Source: Heterodera schachtii (taxonomy: Eukaryota > Nematoda > Chromadorea > Rhabditida > Heteroderidae). Taken from it: 64,000 nucleotides of DNA. This document shows, piece after piece, positions 24,731 through 36,524 of the stretch (the stretch's first letter is position 1; the number at the start of each line of letters is the position of its first letter). Under the pieces are notes generated by a model. That model was given only the letters and a program-made list of their open reading frames with translations. It was not told where the DNA came from and did not search any database. Position numbers and translations under genes: made by a program. The stretch covers positions 109,446 to 173,445 of the forward strand of contig SIJG01000177.1 in NCBI GenBank assembly GCA_023374025.1. The letters run 5' to 3'.

Positions 24731-27700
24731 TAAGAAATAATATAAATGATTTTTTATCAAAAATAAATTCTAAACCCATGAAAATGAAAACATTAATTAA
24801 ATATTAAAAGAGAAGGACAAAAAAACAATTGCCTCATTAAATAACGCTGTTTTTGGAGAGAAAATAAATTTTTTTAATTAAAACTAAAAATTCTAATAAA
24901 AGTTTTTTGAAAAGTTTTAAAAATTCTTAAATTTTTGTGCTTTTGATTTAATTAAAAATTCAAAAATAAATAATAAATAGATGAAATTGAGCTTTGACTA
25001 AATAATAATTAAATAATAATAATAAATCACTTTTCTATATTTGCTTTCTTTAATTCTCACCCCTTTACAAGAGATTCAAAATGATTTACATTATTTAAAT
25101 GTCAAATTTTTAAGTTAATAACTCATAATTAAGCTGTATGAACATAATTGTAAATTTACAAATAACCAATTTATAAATTGCAATTATAATTTTTTTTTAA
25201 AAAAAAATGTAAAGAAATGAAAAATAAAACTGTATTTTATGGTGCTAAAAGTAATGATTTAATCTTTGTTCTTTCCAAACCAAAAAAAAATTAATTATAT
25301 TTATGTAATATAAAAAGCAATTCGCAGTTTTATATTTATCTAAAAATATTAAATTCAGAAAAAATGTTTACATTATTTAGTGAAAAGCTATTTTCATTAA
25401 ATAAAATAAATTATTTAACATTTTAATCAAAATATTTATATATTTATTTATTTATATTAATTTTGTTCATATTAATCGGTTTTAAATATACATAATTAAT
25501 TTTAGAAGCAATGTAAAATAATAGATTTTTAAAAAGATATATGTTTTCCAACTATTATAAAGAAATTTAAAATTTATAATGCAATGAATTTTGTTGTTAC
25601 TAATAAAAATGAAGAAACTTTTTTAACCTATCCTTAATTTATTACGGTGAAATTTCTTTTTTCTTATTGTAATTTTCATTAGAAAAAAATATATATTTGG
25701 TTAATTTACTATGGATACTAAAAATATTAAAAATATTAGAAAATATTTTATGCTACATTTTTAAATTAAATAAAAAGGAACCCTCAACTCATTATTTAAA
25801 ATGTTCCTTAATTTATATTAAATAAAATCACCGAAAAATTAACGTAAAACAAACAATTTGTAAGTGAAAATAAATATTTCAAGTGAAATTTAAATTATAA
25901 TTTTGGTTTTGTCAAATCTATTTAAAAATCAATATAAATTTTTTTTTACAATAATTAATTGAAAAATGGATTAAAGAAGAAATATATTATAAAAAGGTTC
26001 TCAATATAATCATTCTGCCTTTGGCGCTATAAATTTGCATTTAAAATTAAACATTTTAATATAATTATTTAAAGATAGTTTAAAATTTAATTTTTTGAGT
26101 TATTAAAAACAATTTTGGTTAAATTGAAAAATATCACCATATTCAACGATAAAAGTTCCGGATACTTTTAGAATGAAAATTAAATTAAAATTTATATAAA
26201 AACCAAACAAACAAATCAAATTTAATTGTATCGCATATTACCATTGATCAGCTAAATTATCTTAATTTAAAATGAATTTGCCCCTTATGAAAAATAAAGT
26301 TATTTGCTAATTTATTTTCTTCAGCAATAACATGTAATTTTTAAAAAATAGTAAAGAGAATAACTAGCGGAATAAAACTAAACAAAAAATAAACAATTTT
26401 AAAAATTCAAGACAATACTTTCGAAATATTAATCATTTAGTAGATGGACAATTCATATAAATCACAATATCCAGCAGTGTTCTTTTCATTAATGTGAGCA
26501 TTTAATGTTCTTAAAAAAATCATTAAATATTAAATATTTAAATGTAAATTTTTCAATTTATATCAGAATATACAAAAAAAAAGATAATTTAATATTAATA
26601 ATATTTAGAACATAAAATTTAAATCACTAAAATTTACAAACTATAATAAAAATTTAGCACATATAACTATGAAAATATATTTATTCCATTAAAATGTACT
26701 TATATAAACTGATATAATAAAAAACGGAAGATTTTTTTTTTAATCAAAATAAAACTCAACATCCATATTAGACGAATCTATTGGTATCTACATTACCTGC
26801 CTTTCCCAATAAAATAAATAAAAATCCCTTGCATATAAGAAAATTATTCATCCAAATAATTTAAAACTAAATTATATTTTTCTTTATGAAGAAACATTTA
26901 CAAAAAAAAAACTTAATAATTTATCATCATAATTAAAGTGAAAAATTATTAATACTTTATAAACCCTTTTCTTCAACAAAAAAAAAACAGCAAAAATGGT
27001 GAAAATTAATTTTGTTATATAAATTTTAAAATATTTTCCTTGAAAATCAATTATAATTAATTTAAATTAAATTAAGTGACAAAATATATAAATATATTCA
27101 ATAATAAATAAAGCAGTTACCCAGCAAGAAAAAATGCCTAAAGCAAAAACAACAAAATATATTTAAAAAAAGAAGTAAATATGACGTGACGCCATGAATG
27201 TAGAGAAAATGTCCATCATCCGTACGAAAAAATAGGTTCATCAATAATTGCTATTATATTTATCAAAAATAAAAGTACAATTAAATAAAATAATCAGAAA
27301 AATTAATGAATGCAAACATACCGATGTTGAAGGATGGAAATAATTTAAAAAAGACAAAAAATATAATTGTGTTAATTTAATTTGTTCTTTTTAAATTGTA
27401 AAAAAGATTTAAAAAATGTAATTACTCCTTAATCTCACTATAATTTATTAAAAATAATCTTTTTTTTAAATATTATATAATTTGACAAGTGATAGTCCAA
27501 AAAAGTAATTTGACCACATATTTTTTAGTAAAGAAAATCATCAAAAAGATAAAATGGGAAATAATTAAAAATCTAAATTAAAAACAAAGAAAAAAGAGTC
27601 TGTCAGAAATCACTTTTCCTTTTTTGCTCTTTAAAATTCACCCAACTTTACAAGAGATTCAAAATGATTTACATTATTTAAATGTCAAATTTTTAAGTTT

Positions 27701-29340
27701 AATTAATCTAAATTAATCTGTATGAACATTTAACCATAAATTATAATTTTTTTAAAAATAAAAATGTAAAGAAATGAAAATAAAACTGTATTTTATGATG
27801 CTAAAAGGAATGATTTAATCTTTGTTCTTTCCAAAACAAAAAATTAATGATATTAAATGTAATATTCAAAAAATGCAATTCTCAGTTTTATTTTTATCTA
27901 AAAATATTAAATTCAGAAAAAATGTTTACATTATTTAGTGAAAAGCTATTTTCATTAAATAAAATAGATTATTTAACATTTTAATCAATTTAAAATATTT
28001 ATCTATTTATTTATTTTTATTTGTTTTTTTCGTTTTAATTTGTTCATATTAATCGGTTTTAAATATACATAATTAATCTTAGAAGCAATGTAAAATAATA
28101 GATTTTTTTAAAAAGATTTATTTTATCCAACCAACTATTTTATTTCTTTGATACTAAAAATTTATCAAAAATAATTGTAAAATTTTAATCGCCATAATGA
28201 GTAAATGAGTAAAATATTTCTATGTATTAATCATTTGAAAGAAAAAATAAAGAAATTTAAAAGACAAAAATTTAGATGAATAAAATTTAGAAAAGAAAAT
28301 AAATGTTTATAATTACAACACGGCCAATTTGATCTATGTTTTGTCAATATATGATGACATAATTTACTTTGTCAAATATTATTAAAGCAATTGAAGAACA
28401 TAAACTCTTATTCATTTGAAATTTATAATGCAATGAATTTTGTTGTTACTAATAAAAATGAAGAAACTTTTTTAACCTATCCTTAATTTGTTACGGTGAA
28501 ATTTCTTTTTTCTTTTTGTAATTTTCATTAGAACATTTTGTGATTTTAATTTTTTATGGAAAAATGTATGAATTTGAGTTTCTGGGAATTATTCAATGGG
28601 ATTTTTATGTCCTTGAGTTTCTATATTTATTTTGCCAATTTATTTCTTTTTATTATTTTTTTGGATAAAAAATTTAATTAATTTCAATGCTAATAATGCC
28701 TAATTCACAAATTAGTTATAAATAATTTATTTTTAATATTTTTAATCACCAAAACAACATTCAATTATCCAAATTAAAATACAAATATTCAATTAAAATT
28801 CTGATTAAATTTATTATTTAACAATCTTTTTTGTCTTAAATAACATTTAAATTATTTGTTAATCTCTAATTAAATAATCGTATATGAGTTAAGAAAATAA
28901 TTAAAAAACAATAAAAAAGCAATATTTAAATAAATAATAAATTTAAAATAAATGATATATGTAATTTTATTATTAAAAATATTTAAAGTACTTTTAAAAA
29001 ATATTGTATTATATGTGATTAAAGAAAAAATCGAAGGAATTAATTCAATATTTTGTAACTAGCTAATTTTTAGGTTTGTTTAATGAAAGTAATTAAATAA
29101 AAGTAAATTTATTTTAAATGAATTCATATTACAGCAAGTAATTAAACAAACAAGAAATAATTAATTCACAATTATTTTCATGAGAATAAATAAACAGAAT
29201 AATAAAATGTGCATCTAATCTTTGAAATTTAGAGAATCTTACTGACAAAATATTTTTCTAATAAATAAGAAACAAATTAAATTTTACATAAATAACATTT
29301 TGCAAATAAATAAACAGAATTGAAAATATCTAAAGAATTA
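24731..29340. repeat. 4.61-kb tandem duplication, unit B
   Basis: This is a near-identical, head-to-tail copy of 20121-24730. Differences are few (for example GTGTTGTTTT versus GTGTTCTTTT, and a shorter A run near 26985) except for a cluster at about 27190-27370, where unit A and unit B differ at many positions. It ends at CTAAAGAATTA and then enters unrelated sequence. The high identity means a recent duplication or an assembly duplication. Confidence 0.9.
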
Positions 29341-29615
29341 AAGCTTTTGATTTTGTTTATTAACTACCTACTTCAAGCAAAAAATTAATTAAATTTAAAT
29401 ATGCCATAAAAAATTAATAAATAAAAATATGAAAAAAATTTTTTATGATGTCTGCAAATTCAAATTGAAAAAATCGCCGATGTACGAGAAAATATTAATA
29501 AAACACAAATTAATGCAAAATATATATTTTATTATCTAAGAAAAATGTAATTTTTTTTCTTTAATTTTCTTAAATTAAATATTTAAATAAATTCACGAAT
29601 TTGAATTTAATTAAT
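29341..29615. other. AT-rich junction segment
   Basis: This is unique AT-rich DNA between the 4.61-kb and 1.32-kb duplications. The part from about 29500 onward recurs at 33986. Confidence 0.5.
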
Positions 29616-29794
29616 TTTTACAATTCGTCAGCCAATTAATTACAGAAATTAAAACCAATGGAAAAGAAAGCACTGATTATTTTTAAAAAAATTGCATTAA
29701 AAATTACTGAAATTTTATATTGAATGGTTTTAGAAAAATTTCAACGAAGATGGAAGCTATTAAAATTTTTAATCTTTTAAACAGTTCTAAATAT
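29500..29794. repeat. 295-bp segment also present at 33986-34280
   Basis: The match starts at AAAACACAAATTAATGC and ends at AAATAT, same orientation, offset 4,486 bp, with very few differences. It overlaps the first part of the 1.32-kb repeat, so part of it is present three times. Confidence 0.8.
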
Positions 29795-30938
29795 ACCAAT
29801 TAGCTTTTTTTTTCTAAAATTTTGCTTTCATATAATTAGGCATTAAATTATAGTGAATAAATAATAATCATTTTTTCCATTAAAATTAATTAATGTGTGA
29901 TACACATCAATCAAGAAGTCAATATTCATTACCCTAATAAACCTGGTACCAATTCATTAACCAACATAGAAAGCTTTAAAAATAAATAAAAAATCAATTA
30001 TCGCCTTTTAATTAATTAACCATTGTAATGGAGAAAGACCAAAATCAAATTTTTTCAATGACCGGTACACAATAAAGGAAATTTGGATGAAAAAAACTAT
30101 CTCCAATATCCAATGATTGAACTGGAAAGGGATACAATTTACTTAGGTATTATTCTCAAACAATTTTTTTTTTCAAATTATTGTTCGATTTTTCATTTAT
30201 TTTCATAGTTACTTTTTTAAATTTAATTTAATAAATTAACTAATGATAAGACGAAAAAAAATTTTACTTTGTCTTTTTTGTTCGATTAATTATTTAAAAA
30301 AAATTATGAATCTATTATTGATTAAAATTGCAGTTAATTAACTTATTGGCGGCAAGAAAAATAATAATTTGTTGTTATTAAATAAGAGAAAAATAAAAAT
30401 TTATTATAAATCTATAAAAAATATTTTATTATTTTGTTTTTTTATTGTCCTTTCCATAATTTTTTTTATCGAAAAAAGTAATTAAAATAAGAAAATCTTT
30501 ACAAAATTAAAAAATGTCCTACTTCAATCTGTGCTGGGAGCTATTTTAAAACTATTAAATGATAAAATATTCTTAAACAAAGAAATTCTGATCACTATTT
30601 AAGTCGAAAATGATACAAATTAGACAACAACTATCATACTTAATGATGAAGAATTAATTTTGTAAATAAGTTGCAATTTTATATAAATTATTTATTCGAT
30701 CTTGAAAAGGTTTCACCAAAACTAATCACACAAGAAGATACTCCAGAACAAGAAATAAATTTAAAAAAAAAATTACTCTAGTAGTTACCCATACCGACTT
30801 GTCGTCAGTGCGCGAAGTTTTCGCGCACGATCCTAAAGGTATTGAGCCCTTTAGCTTAAAAATTGTATCTTCTAATCCTTAATTTTTTCAAAATTGTATC
30901 TTCCAATCCTTAATTATGCATTTTTCTACCTAAAAGTG
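29616..30938. repeat. 1.32-kb tandem duplication, copy 1
   Basis: The copy starts near TTTTTACAATTCGTCAGCCA and is repeated at 30939-32263 with an offset of 1,324 bp. It ends with the left end of the inverted-repeat element (AGTAGTTACCCATACC near 30780) plus about 90 bp of that element's interior. It has no gene. It differs from copy 2 by scattered substitutions and short indels, so it is older than the 4.61-kb event. Confidence 0.85.
30776..30938. repeat. Left-end fragment of the AGTAGTTACCC element
   Basis: This matches the left part of the complete element at 32105-32263, including the hairpin TGCGCGAA-GTT-TTCGCGCA. It lacks the right inverted end because the tandem duplication breakpoint falls inside the element. 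Confidence 0.8.
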
Positions 30939-32263
30939 TTTTTACAATTCGTCAGCCAATTAATTACAGAAATTAAAACCAATGGAAAAGAAAGCACTGA
31001 TTATTTTTAAAAAAATTGCATTAAAAATTACTGAAATTTTATATTGAATGGTTTTAGAAAAATTTCAACGAAGATGGAAGCTATTAAAATTTTTAATCTT
31101 TTAAACAGTTCTAAATATACCAATTAGCTTTTTTTTTCTAAAATTTTGCTTTCATATAATTAGGCATTAAATTATAGTGAATAAATAATAATCATTTTTT
31201 CCATTAAAATTAATTAATTTGTGTGATACACATCAATCAAGAAGTCAATATTCATTACCCTAATAAACCTGGTACCAATTCATTAACCAACATAGAAAGC
31301 TTTAAAAATAAATAAAAAATCAATTATCGCCTTTTAATTAATTAACCATTGTAATGGAGAAAGACCAAAATCAAATTTTTTCAATGGCCGGTACACAATA
31401 AAGGAAATTTGGATGAAAAAAACTATCTCCAATATCCAATGATTGAACTGGAAAGGGATACAATTTACTTAGGTATTATTCTCAAACAATTTTTTTTTTC
31501 AAATTATTCTTCGATATTTAATTTATTTTCATAGTTACTTTTTTCAATTTAATTTAATAAATTAACTAATGATAAGAAAAAAAAAACATTAATTGGTCTT
31601 TTTTGTTCGAGTAATTATTTTAAAAAAATTTTGAATCTATTATTAATTAAAATTGCAGTTAAATAACTTATTGGCGGCAAGAAAAATAATAATTTATTGT
31701 TATTAAATAAGAGAAAAATAAAAATTTATTATAAATCAATAAAACATATTTTATTATTTTGTTTTTTTATTGTCCTTTCCATAATTTTTTTTAACGAAAA
31801 AAGTAATTAAAATAAGAAAATCTTTACAAAATTAAAAAATGTCCTACTTCATTCTGTGCTGGGAGTTATTTAAAAATTATTAAATGATAAAATATTCTTA
31901 TACAAAGAAATGCTGATCACTATTTAAGTCGAAAATGATACAAAGTAGACAACAACTATCATGCTTAATGATGAAGAATTAATTTTGTAAATAAGTTGCA
32001 ATTTTATATAAATTATTTATTCGATCTTGAAAAGGCTTCAACAAAACTAATCACACAAGAAGGTACTCCAGAACAAGAAATAAATTTAAAAAAAAAATTA
32101 CTCTAGTAGTTACCCATACCGACTTGTCGTCAGTGCGCGAAGTTTTCGCGCACGATCCTAAAGGTATTGAGCCCTTTAGCTTAAAAATTGTATCTTCTAA
32201 TCCTTAATTTTTTCAAAATTGTATCTTCCAATCCTTAATTATGCATTTTTCTACCTAAAAGTG
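30939..32263. repeat. 1.32-kb tandem duplication, copy 2
   Basis: This is a direct copy of 29616-30938. Its last 160 bp is the left half of the complete inverted-repeat element at 32105-32405, so copy 2 joins the intact element while copy 1 stops inside it. Confidence 0.85.
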
Positions 32264-32405
32264 ACAACTTCCAACGTTTATTTATTTTCAAATTTTATCT
32301 TCCATGCGTTAATTATGCACTTCAAACATTAAAAATGGCCCAATACCTTTAGGATCGTGCGCGAAAACTTCGCGCACTGACGACAAGTCGGTATGTGTAA
32401 CTACT
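32105..32405. mobile_element. 301-bp inverted-repeat element (MITE-like)
   Basis: The left end AGTAGTTACCCATACC and right end GGTATGTGTAACTACT head inverted repeats of about 70 bp. These contain the inner palindrome TGCGCGAA-GTT-TTCGCGCA and the motif GATCCTAAAGGTATTG. The flanks TACTCT at 32099-32104 and 32406-32411 are a probable 6-bp (perhaps 7-bp) target duplication. The interior is AT-rich and non-coding. Related pieces lie at 30776 and 53053, so this is a dispersed family. I cannot assign a superfamily. Confidence 0.75.
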
Positions 32406-32411
32406 TACTCT

Positions 32412-33464
32412 TGTGATCAGATATTTCCATATTAAAATTTTAAAGAAATAGGTTTTATATAATGTATTTAAAATGTAGTTTTAAATATACTTTATGTGTG
32501 ATTTATTTAAATTGACACAAATATCTGAAAAAATTAATTTTTCTTAATTTTTTTTATTAAAAAAATATAAAATTTTAATAAATAATTTGAAACAAAAACT
32601 ATAAAAAAAATGATAACAGAAATATTACAATTAAGACAACGATGCTGCTGGACGCTAAATGGAGCAAGAAACATCTTAGTCGCCATGAGAAATTTATATT
32701 CTGGTACTAAATATCAATTGAATAATAAATATATTCATTCAAATAAATTAAGTTACTGGTGAATCTTTTAAATAAAAATTTATTATTTTATCACAATATA
32801 ATGTGTTATTTTTTAATATTTAATATTTTCATGTTTTCATAAAAATAAAGTACATAACTTTCTTGTTCTATAAATAAATTTTCATCAAGTAATTTAAAAA
32901 TAAAATGAAGAATTTCTCAATTATACTAAACGATATTTATTAAAAAGGCAAAAGAATTTATTCCTTATCAGAATTTAATGAATTTTTTAATGAATTTTAT
33001 TTTTAAGTATTTAAAAAATAGAGTAAAAAATTTTTTTTTTATTATAACAAATATTCGAGAAGTTTTTTTTACGAAAAGAGATATTTAAATTTCGGATCTT
33101 TTTTTTAATTTTGCGTTTTAATTTATTTTTGATTTTTTACAAATTTTATCTGATTCAAATGCCTTCTTTTTATTTTATTTTTTTAATGGTCTAACAACGC
33201 AGAATTATTATTCTTTAAGTTATTAATTCTTTACTGAATATAAACAAAATCCTCATTAAATTTCATTTTTATTTCTCTTTTTTAATTTTCGATTTTTTAG
33301 ACAATGGATTCATTATTTAACATTAACATTACAACAATAGAACTTTGAATAATTATTTGAAAATAATTATGATTTTATTATTTAATTAAAATTGCAGTTA
33401 ATTAACTTATTGAATGGCAAGAAAATTAATTAATTTGTTGTTATTAAATAAAAGATTATAACCA
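32412..33464. other. AT-rich stretch, one exon-like scrap
   Basis: This is mostly AT-rich DNA with nothing recognised. Around 32638-32710 the GC rises and one frame reads MLLDAKWSKKHLSRHEKF before a stop. It is too short to call a gene. Confidence 0.45.
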
Positions 33465-33472
33465 GGGCTGCC

Positions 33473-33703
33473 AGATGTGAAGATTTTACATCATTTTACT
33501 TATTTCAAGGGGTCAATGATGAGATTCTTTTTGATTCTATGAGAAATTTGCGGATTTTAGGCACCGTGGCCCCCAAAATCCCTAAAATTACAAAATTCCT
33601 AAAAAGCCAAATAATGAAGATCTATTAATAAAGGTCCAAAATTTTCAATTTTCCTGGTTTTCTTTATTGAAGATGGTTCTAGAATTTTAATCAAGCAGCC
33701 CTG
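33473..33703. mobile_element. 231-bp hAT-like MITE
   Basis: The ends CAGGGCTGCC and AAGCAGCCCTG form a short terminal inverted repeat. The flanks ATTATAAC (33465-33472) and ATTAAAAC (33704-33711) are an 8-bp duplication with one mismatch. CAGGG ends with an 8-bp duplication are typical of hAT. The interior is non-coding and less AT-rich than its surroundings. Confidence 0.7.
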
Positions 33704-33985
33704 ATTAAAACCTTTAATGAAAATACATAAAAAATCATTTATTCAAATTGTTTTTGTTATCAAAAAATAAGAAATTTATAATTAATTAATTTACAAAAAC
33801 AACTTTTTATCATATTTGTATTTTCTCGCAACAATTGTCATTGTAAATCTAATTTAAAAAATTCCTATCAAAAAATTCATGTTGAATTATTCAAATATTA
33901 AAAAAATATTATTAATTACCAAAAATATTAAACAATTAAATCATTTCTTTAATTAGAACTTGAAAGCTTATAAATAAAAATTTAC

Positions 33986-34280
33986 AAAACACAAATTAAT
34001 GCAAAATATATATTTTATTATCTAAGAAAAATGTAATTTTTTTTCTTTAATTTTCTTAAATTAAATATTTAAATAAATTCACGAATTTGAATTTAATTAA
34101 TTTTTACAATTCGTCAGCCAATTAGTTACAGAAATTAAAACTAATGGAAAAGAAAGCACTGATTATTTTTAAAAAAATTGCATTAAAAATTACTGAAATT
34201 TTATATTGAATGGTTTTAGAAAAATTTCAACGAAGATGGAAGCTATTAAAATTTTTAATCTTTTAAACAGTTGTAAATAT
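33986..34280. repeat. Third partial copy of the 29.5-kb segment
   Basis: This is a copy of 29500-29794 in the same orientation. A nearby stretch (about 33385-33455, around ATTGCAGTTAATTAACTTATTG) also matches 30330-30400. The region from 33.3 to 34.3 kb is therefore a rearranged relative of 29.5-30.4 kb. Confidence 0.75.
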
Positions 34281-35153
34281 GTGCTATAAAGACAATTCGT
34301 TTTTGATTTAAATATTTTAAATTTGGCATTTTGTTCTCATTATTTTTGGTTAATTGTTCACTTTTCCCGATGACATTATTCCGTAATTTTATGTATCATT
34401 TTTGGAAGGGTCGAATTCTTTGAAAATTAAATCTCATTTTTTAAAGATTTGTCCTTAAGCTTTAGCATCATATTTTTTGTCTTTAAAAATGTACATAAAA
34501 ATCCATTTGTCTTTTGTTCAATTTTCTTTAATTTTGGCACATTTTTAGATGTTTTTTTTGTCAATTTTTTCTGCATTTAAATCCTTTTCCTAGTCATTGT
34601 CAGAACGGGAAAAAGATGATAGCTCGATTGCGTTAACATCCTGTTTTCTTATTTACATTTACATTTATTTATTCTATAAAGAAAAGTCCACAAAAGGGAT
34701 AAATCCGCTTACTTTGTGGACATTTAAATATATTAATCGTCCAAAAGTGGCGATTTGAGTAATTTTAAAAGAAATTGCTTAAAAAAGCGATGCGTTATTT
34801 AAAAAATTTTCGGTTTCGGGAGGAGAGGGGCGAGCTATGCCACCTCACAGGGGAACATACCCAACCATGAGCGTTTAAGTCGTTTTAAAACCACTTGTAT
34901 CGTTAGAGCATGGTCCTTTGGCTAATGCAATTTTAGACTTTTTGGTGCAGGCGCCAAAAGGATTCTAAAGAATCGATCAAATGAAAAATAGCAAAAATAC
35001 GTTAATTTAATCGATTTTTCCTCTTATTTTAATGACTTTTGTGTCATGGGTTCGGATCCGCTCGACAGATGAACAAAACAGATACTTTTGCTGTTGGGAG
35101 CCCCCGAAAAATTCCAATGGGAGGACCCTTTTATTGTGTAAATTTTTTAAAAA
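34281..35153. other. Mixed non-coding stretch with a 9-bp stem hairpin
   Basis: There is no gene-like frame. A perfect inverted repeat GTCCACAAA (34686-34694) / TTTGTGGAC (34713-34721) forms a stem with an 18-base loop. GC is higher from about 34800 (for example GGGAGGAGAGGGGCGAGC), which may be old element sequence. GGTTCGGATCC near 35048 resembles a tRNA B box, with no A box upstream. Confidence 0.45.
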
Positions 35154-35377
35154 TTATTCACCCACATAGAATCCGCCGTCGTTGATGAAAATGTCAATTG
35201 GATTCTGTCGAGCACCCAATTCTTCCCACAGATTTTCCCATTTTCTCTCATCCCATGCAATTGGACAACGGCGGAGCCAAAAGTCTCTAAGGCGTGAAAA
35301 ACGTTGAAAACGGCGGAGAAATGCGATCACATTGTGGTTGATGTAACTGAAAAGCACAAAATGTAACGGCACAGCGG
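35154..35377 (-). pseudogene. Exon-like coding fragment, RCPI/W-rich
   Basis: On the minus strand, after a pyrimidine-rich TTTTCCAG acceptor near 35378, a frame runs about 74 codons to TAA. Its composition is protein-like: rich in Arg, Trp and Phe, with a core LRRCPIAWDERKW and end IFINDGGFYVGE. It looks like the last exon of a gene with its upstream exons lost, because the upstream sequence (35400-35601) resembles an unrelated transposon end. From memory, the RCPI-x-x-D-x-x-KW form recalls a family of F-box-like proteins in plant-parasitic nematodes. I cannot confirm this, and the function stays open. Confidence 0.45.
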
Positions 35378-35477
35378 TGCTGGAAAACAATGAGAAACGC
35401 AGAAAAACAGGTTTTTTTTTTGAATATTTTATTCATAACTTCTTGAAACTTAACGAAACTTTTTGAAAATTTGCAGG

Positions 35478-35601
35478 GCAAAACCCCGCTAAAATGTCGT
35501 TCTAAATCGAAAACCCTTCGTAGAAAATGTGGTTTCCGTGCTATTTCTCATCAAAAATTATCCGCAAAAAATTATTTTAAAAATTAAAAATCTTTTCCCT
35601 G
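35478..35601. repeat. Old hAT-like terminal fragment
   Basis: The sequence from GCTAAAATGTCGTTC to TCTTTTCCCTG parallels the right end of the hAT element at 5885-5994. Both have TTCGTAGAAAATGTG / TTCCGAACTAAAAATGTG, then a CGTGC(A)TTTCTC motif and an A-rich run before CCCTG or CCCTA. No matching left end or duplication was found. Confidence 0.4.
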
Positions 35602-36165
35602 TTAACAACAATTCCAATTTAATTAGTTATATCTGATCGTAATGCCTTGAATCCGATGACTTTGTTCGGCAACGGATTTTTCGGTATTGGCAACGGATTC
35701 CCAAATAGCAATTTTCCTTTAATTAAAATTAATTAAATTTTTTTATCCTTTTGTCTCAATCCGAATATGGACCATTTTGTGAACAAGACAAAGGCCATTG
35801 AGAGATGATGATATCCCTATTGCTGTGGCACCTTTTCAGAGGGGAGGTACCAGATCGGATGCCCAAATAAAACGATATTTTCCAAAAAATTTTGCCCGAC
35901 TTTTCAAAATTTAGTCTCTTATACAACGCGTGAAACTGTCTTTTTGCGTTTCAATGTGAGTGTTTGTAAATTGATTGTCGCAGTAACAAACAAACAAACA
36001 AATGTAAACATTCTTTTTGAGGGGGGAGGTTTTTACTAAAAAATTCATCGATATTGTCTTAAAAAATTTCGAATCAAAAAAAAACCAATATATTTTTATG
36101 TATACTGACAATTGTAATAATAAAATTCATATTTTCATGCCGAAAGTGAGCTCCTGTACCAAAAA
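35602..36165. other. Non-coding stretch, nothing firm
   Basis: GC is moderate. The direct 8-mer CAACGGAT occurs at 35671 and 35690, and ACAAACAAACAAACAA lies near 35985-36003. Reading frames on both strands are short and overlap each other without motifs. Confidence 0.4.
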
Positions 36166-36245
36166 GGGTCGGCGTGTGTGGCTCAGTGGTTTTTGTAAAA
36201 TATTAAAGGGGCGGAGGTTCTAGTCCGCTATACAATTAATATTTT
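36166..36245 (+). repeat. tRNA-derived fragment (SINE-like, Pol III boxes)
   Basis: TGGCTCAGTGG at 36179-36189 fits a Pol III A box, and GGTTCTAGTCC at 36216-36226 fits a B box. Their spacing is 37 bp, as in tRNA genes. GCGGA and TCCGC around the B box can pair. The D-stem, anticodon arm and acceptor stem do not fold into a proper tRNA, and the sequence runs into an AT-rich tail, so a SINE or tRNA pseudogene is more likely than a working tRNA. Confidence 0.5.
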
Positions 36246-36389
36246 AATTTTTTTTTACCCAAACAATTAAAAAATGGCTATTTGAAAAAGAAATTTTTTT
36301 CAAATTTTGAGCATCCAAATTGGACAAACTAGGTATCTTTCGAAAGCTCACAACTAGTGGAAGCCTTTTCTAAGCAAATTTTTAGCAAT

Positions 36390-36500
36390 CGAATGTGCCA
36401 GAGTAATTATGAGGCGATCATTCCCATTTACAAACCCATTTTGACCGATAATCGTACGAATTTTAATCCCGAAAATTTGGAAATGTATCATTTGTAATTT
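36390..36500 (+). pseudogene. hAT transposase C-terminal remnant
   Basis: A short frame includes YKPILTDNRTNFNPENLEMY before a stop. This parallels the C-terminal dimerisation domain of the hAT transposase at 4.0-4.1 kb (YKSLLADNRMSFTPTNFEMY). Just upstream, the conserved ER-SF part is in another frame (RRSFPF), so there is at least one frameshift. No other part of this transposase is recognisable nearby. The opposite orientation and the divergence show it is a different, older copy. Confidence 0.6.
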
Positions 36501-36524
36501 CATCACTGAACTAGGCGTCTGAGG

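Noticed and set aside
35048..35058. Pol III B box GGTTCGGATCC
   Set aside because: It deviates from consensus and no A box lies 30-60 bp upstream.
36179..36226. Working tRNA gene
   Set aside because: The A and B boxes are good, but the acceptor, D and anticodon arms do not pair properly.
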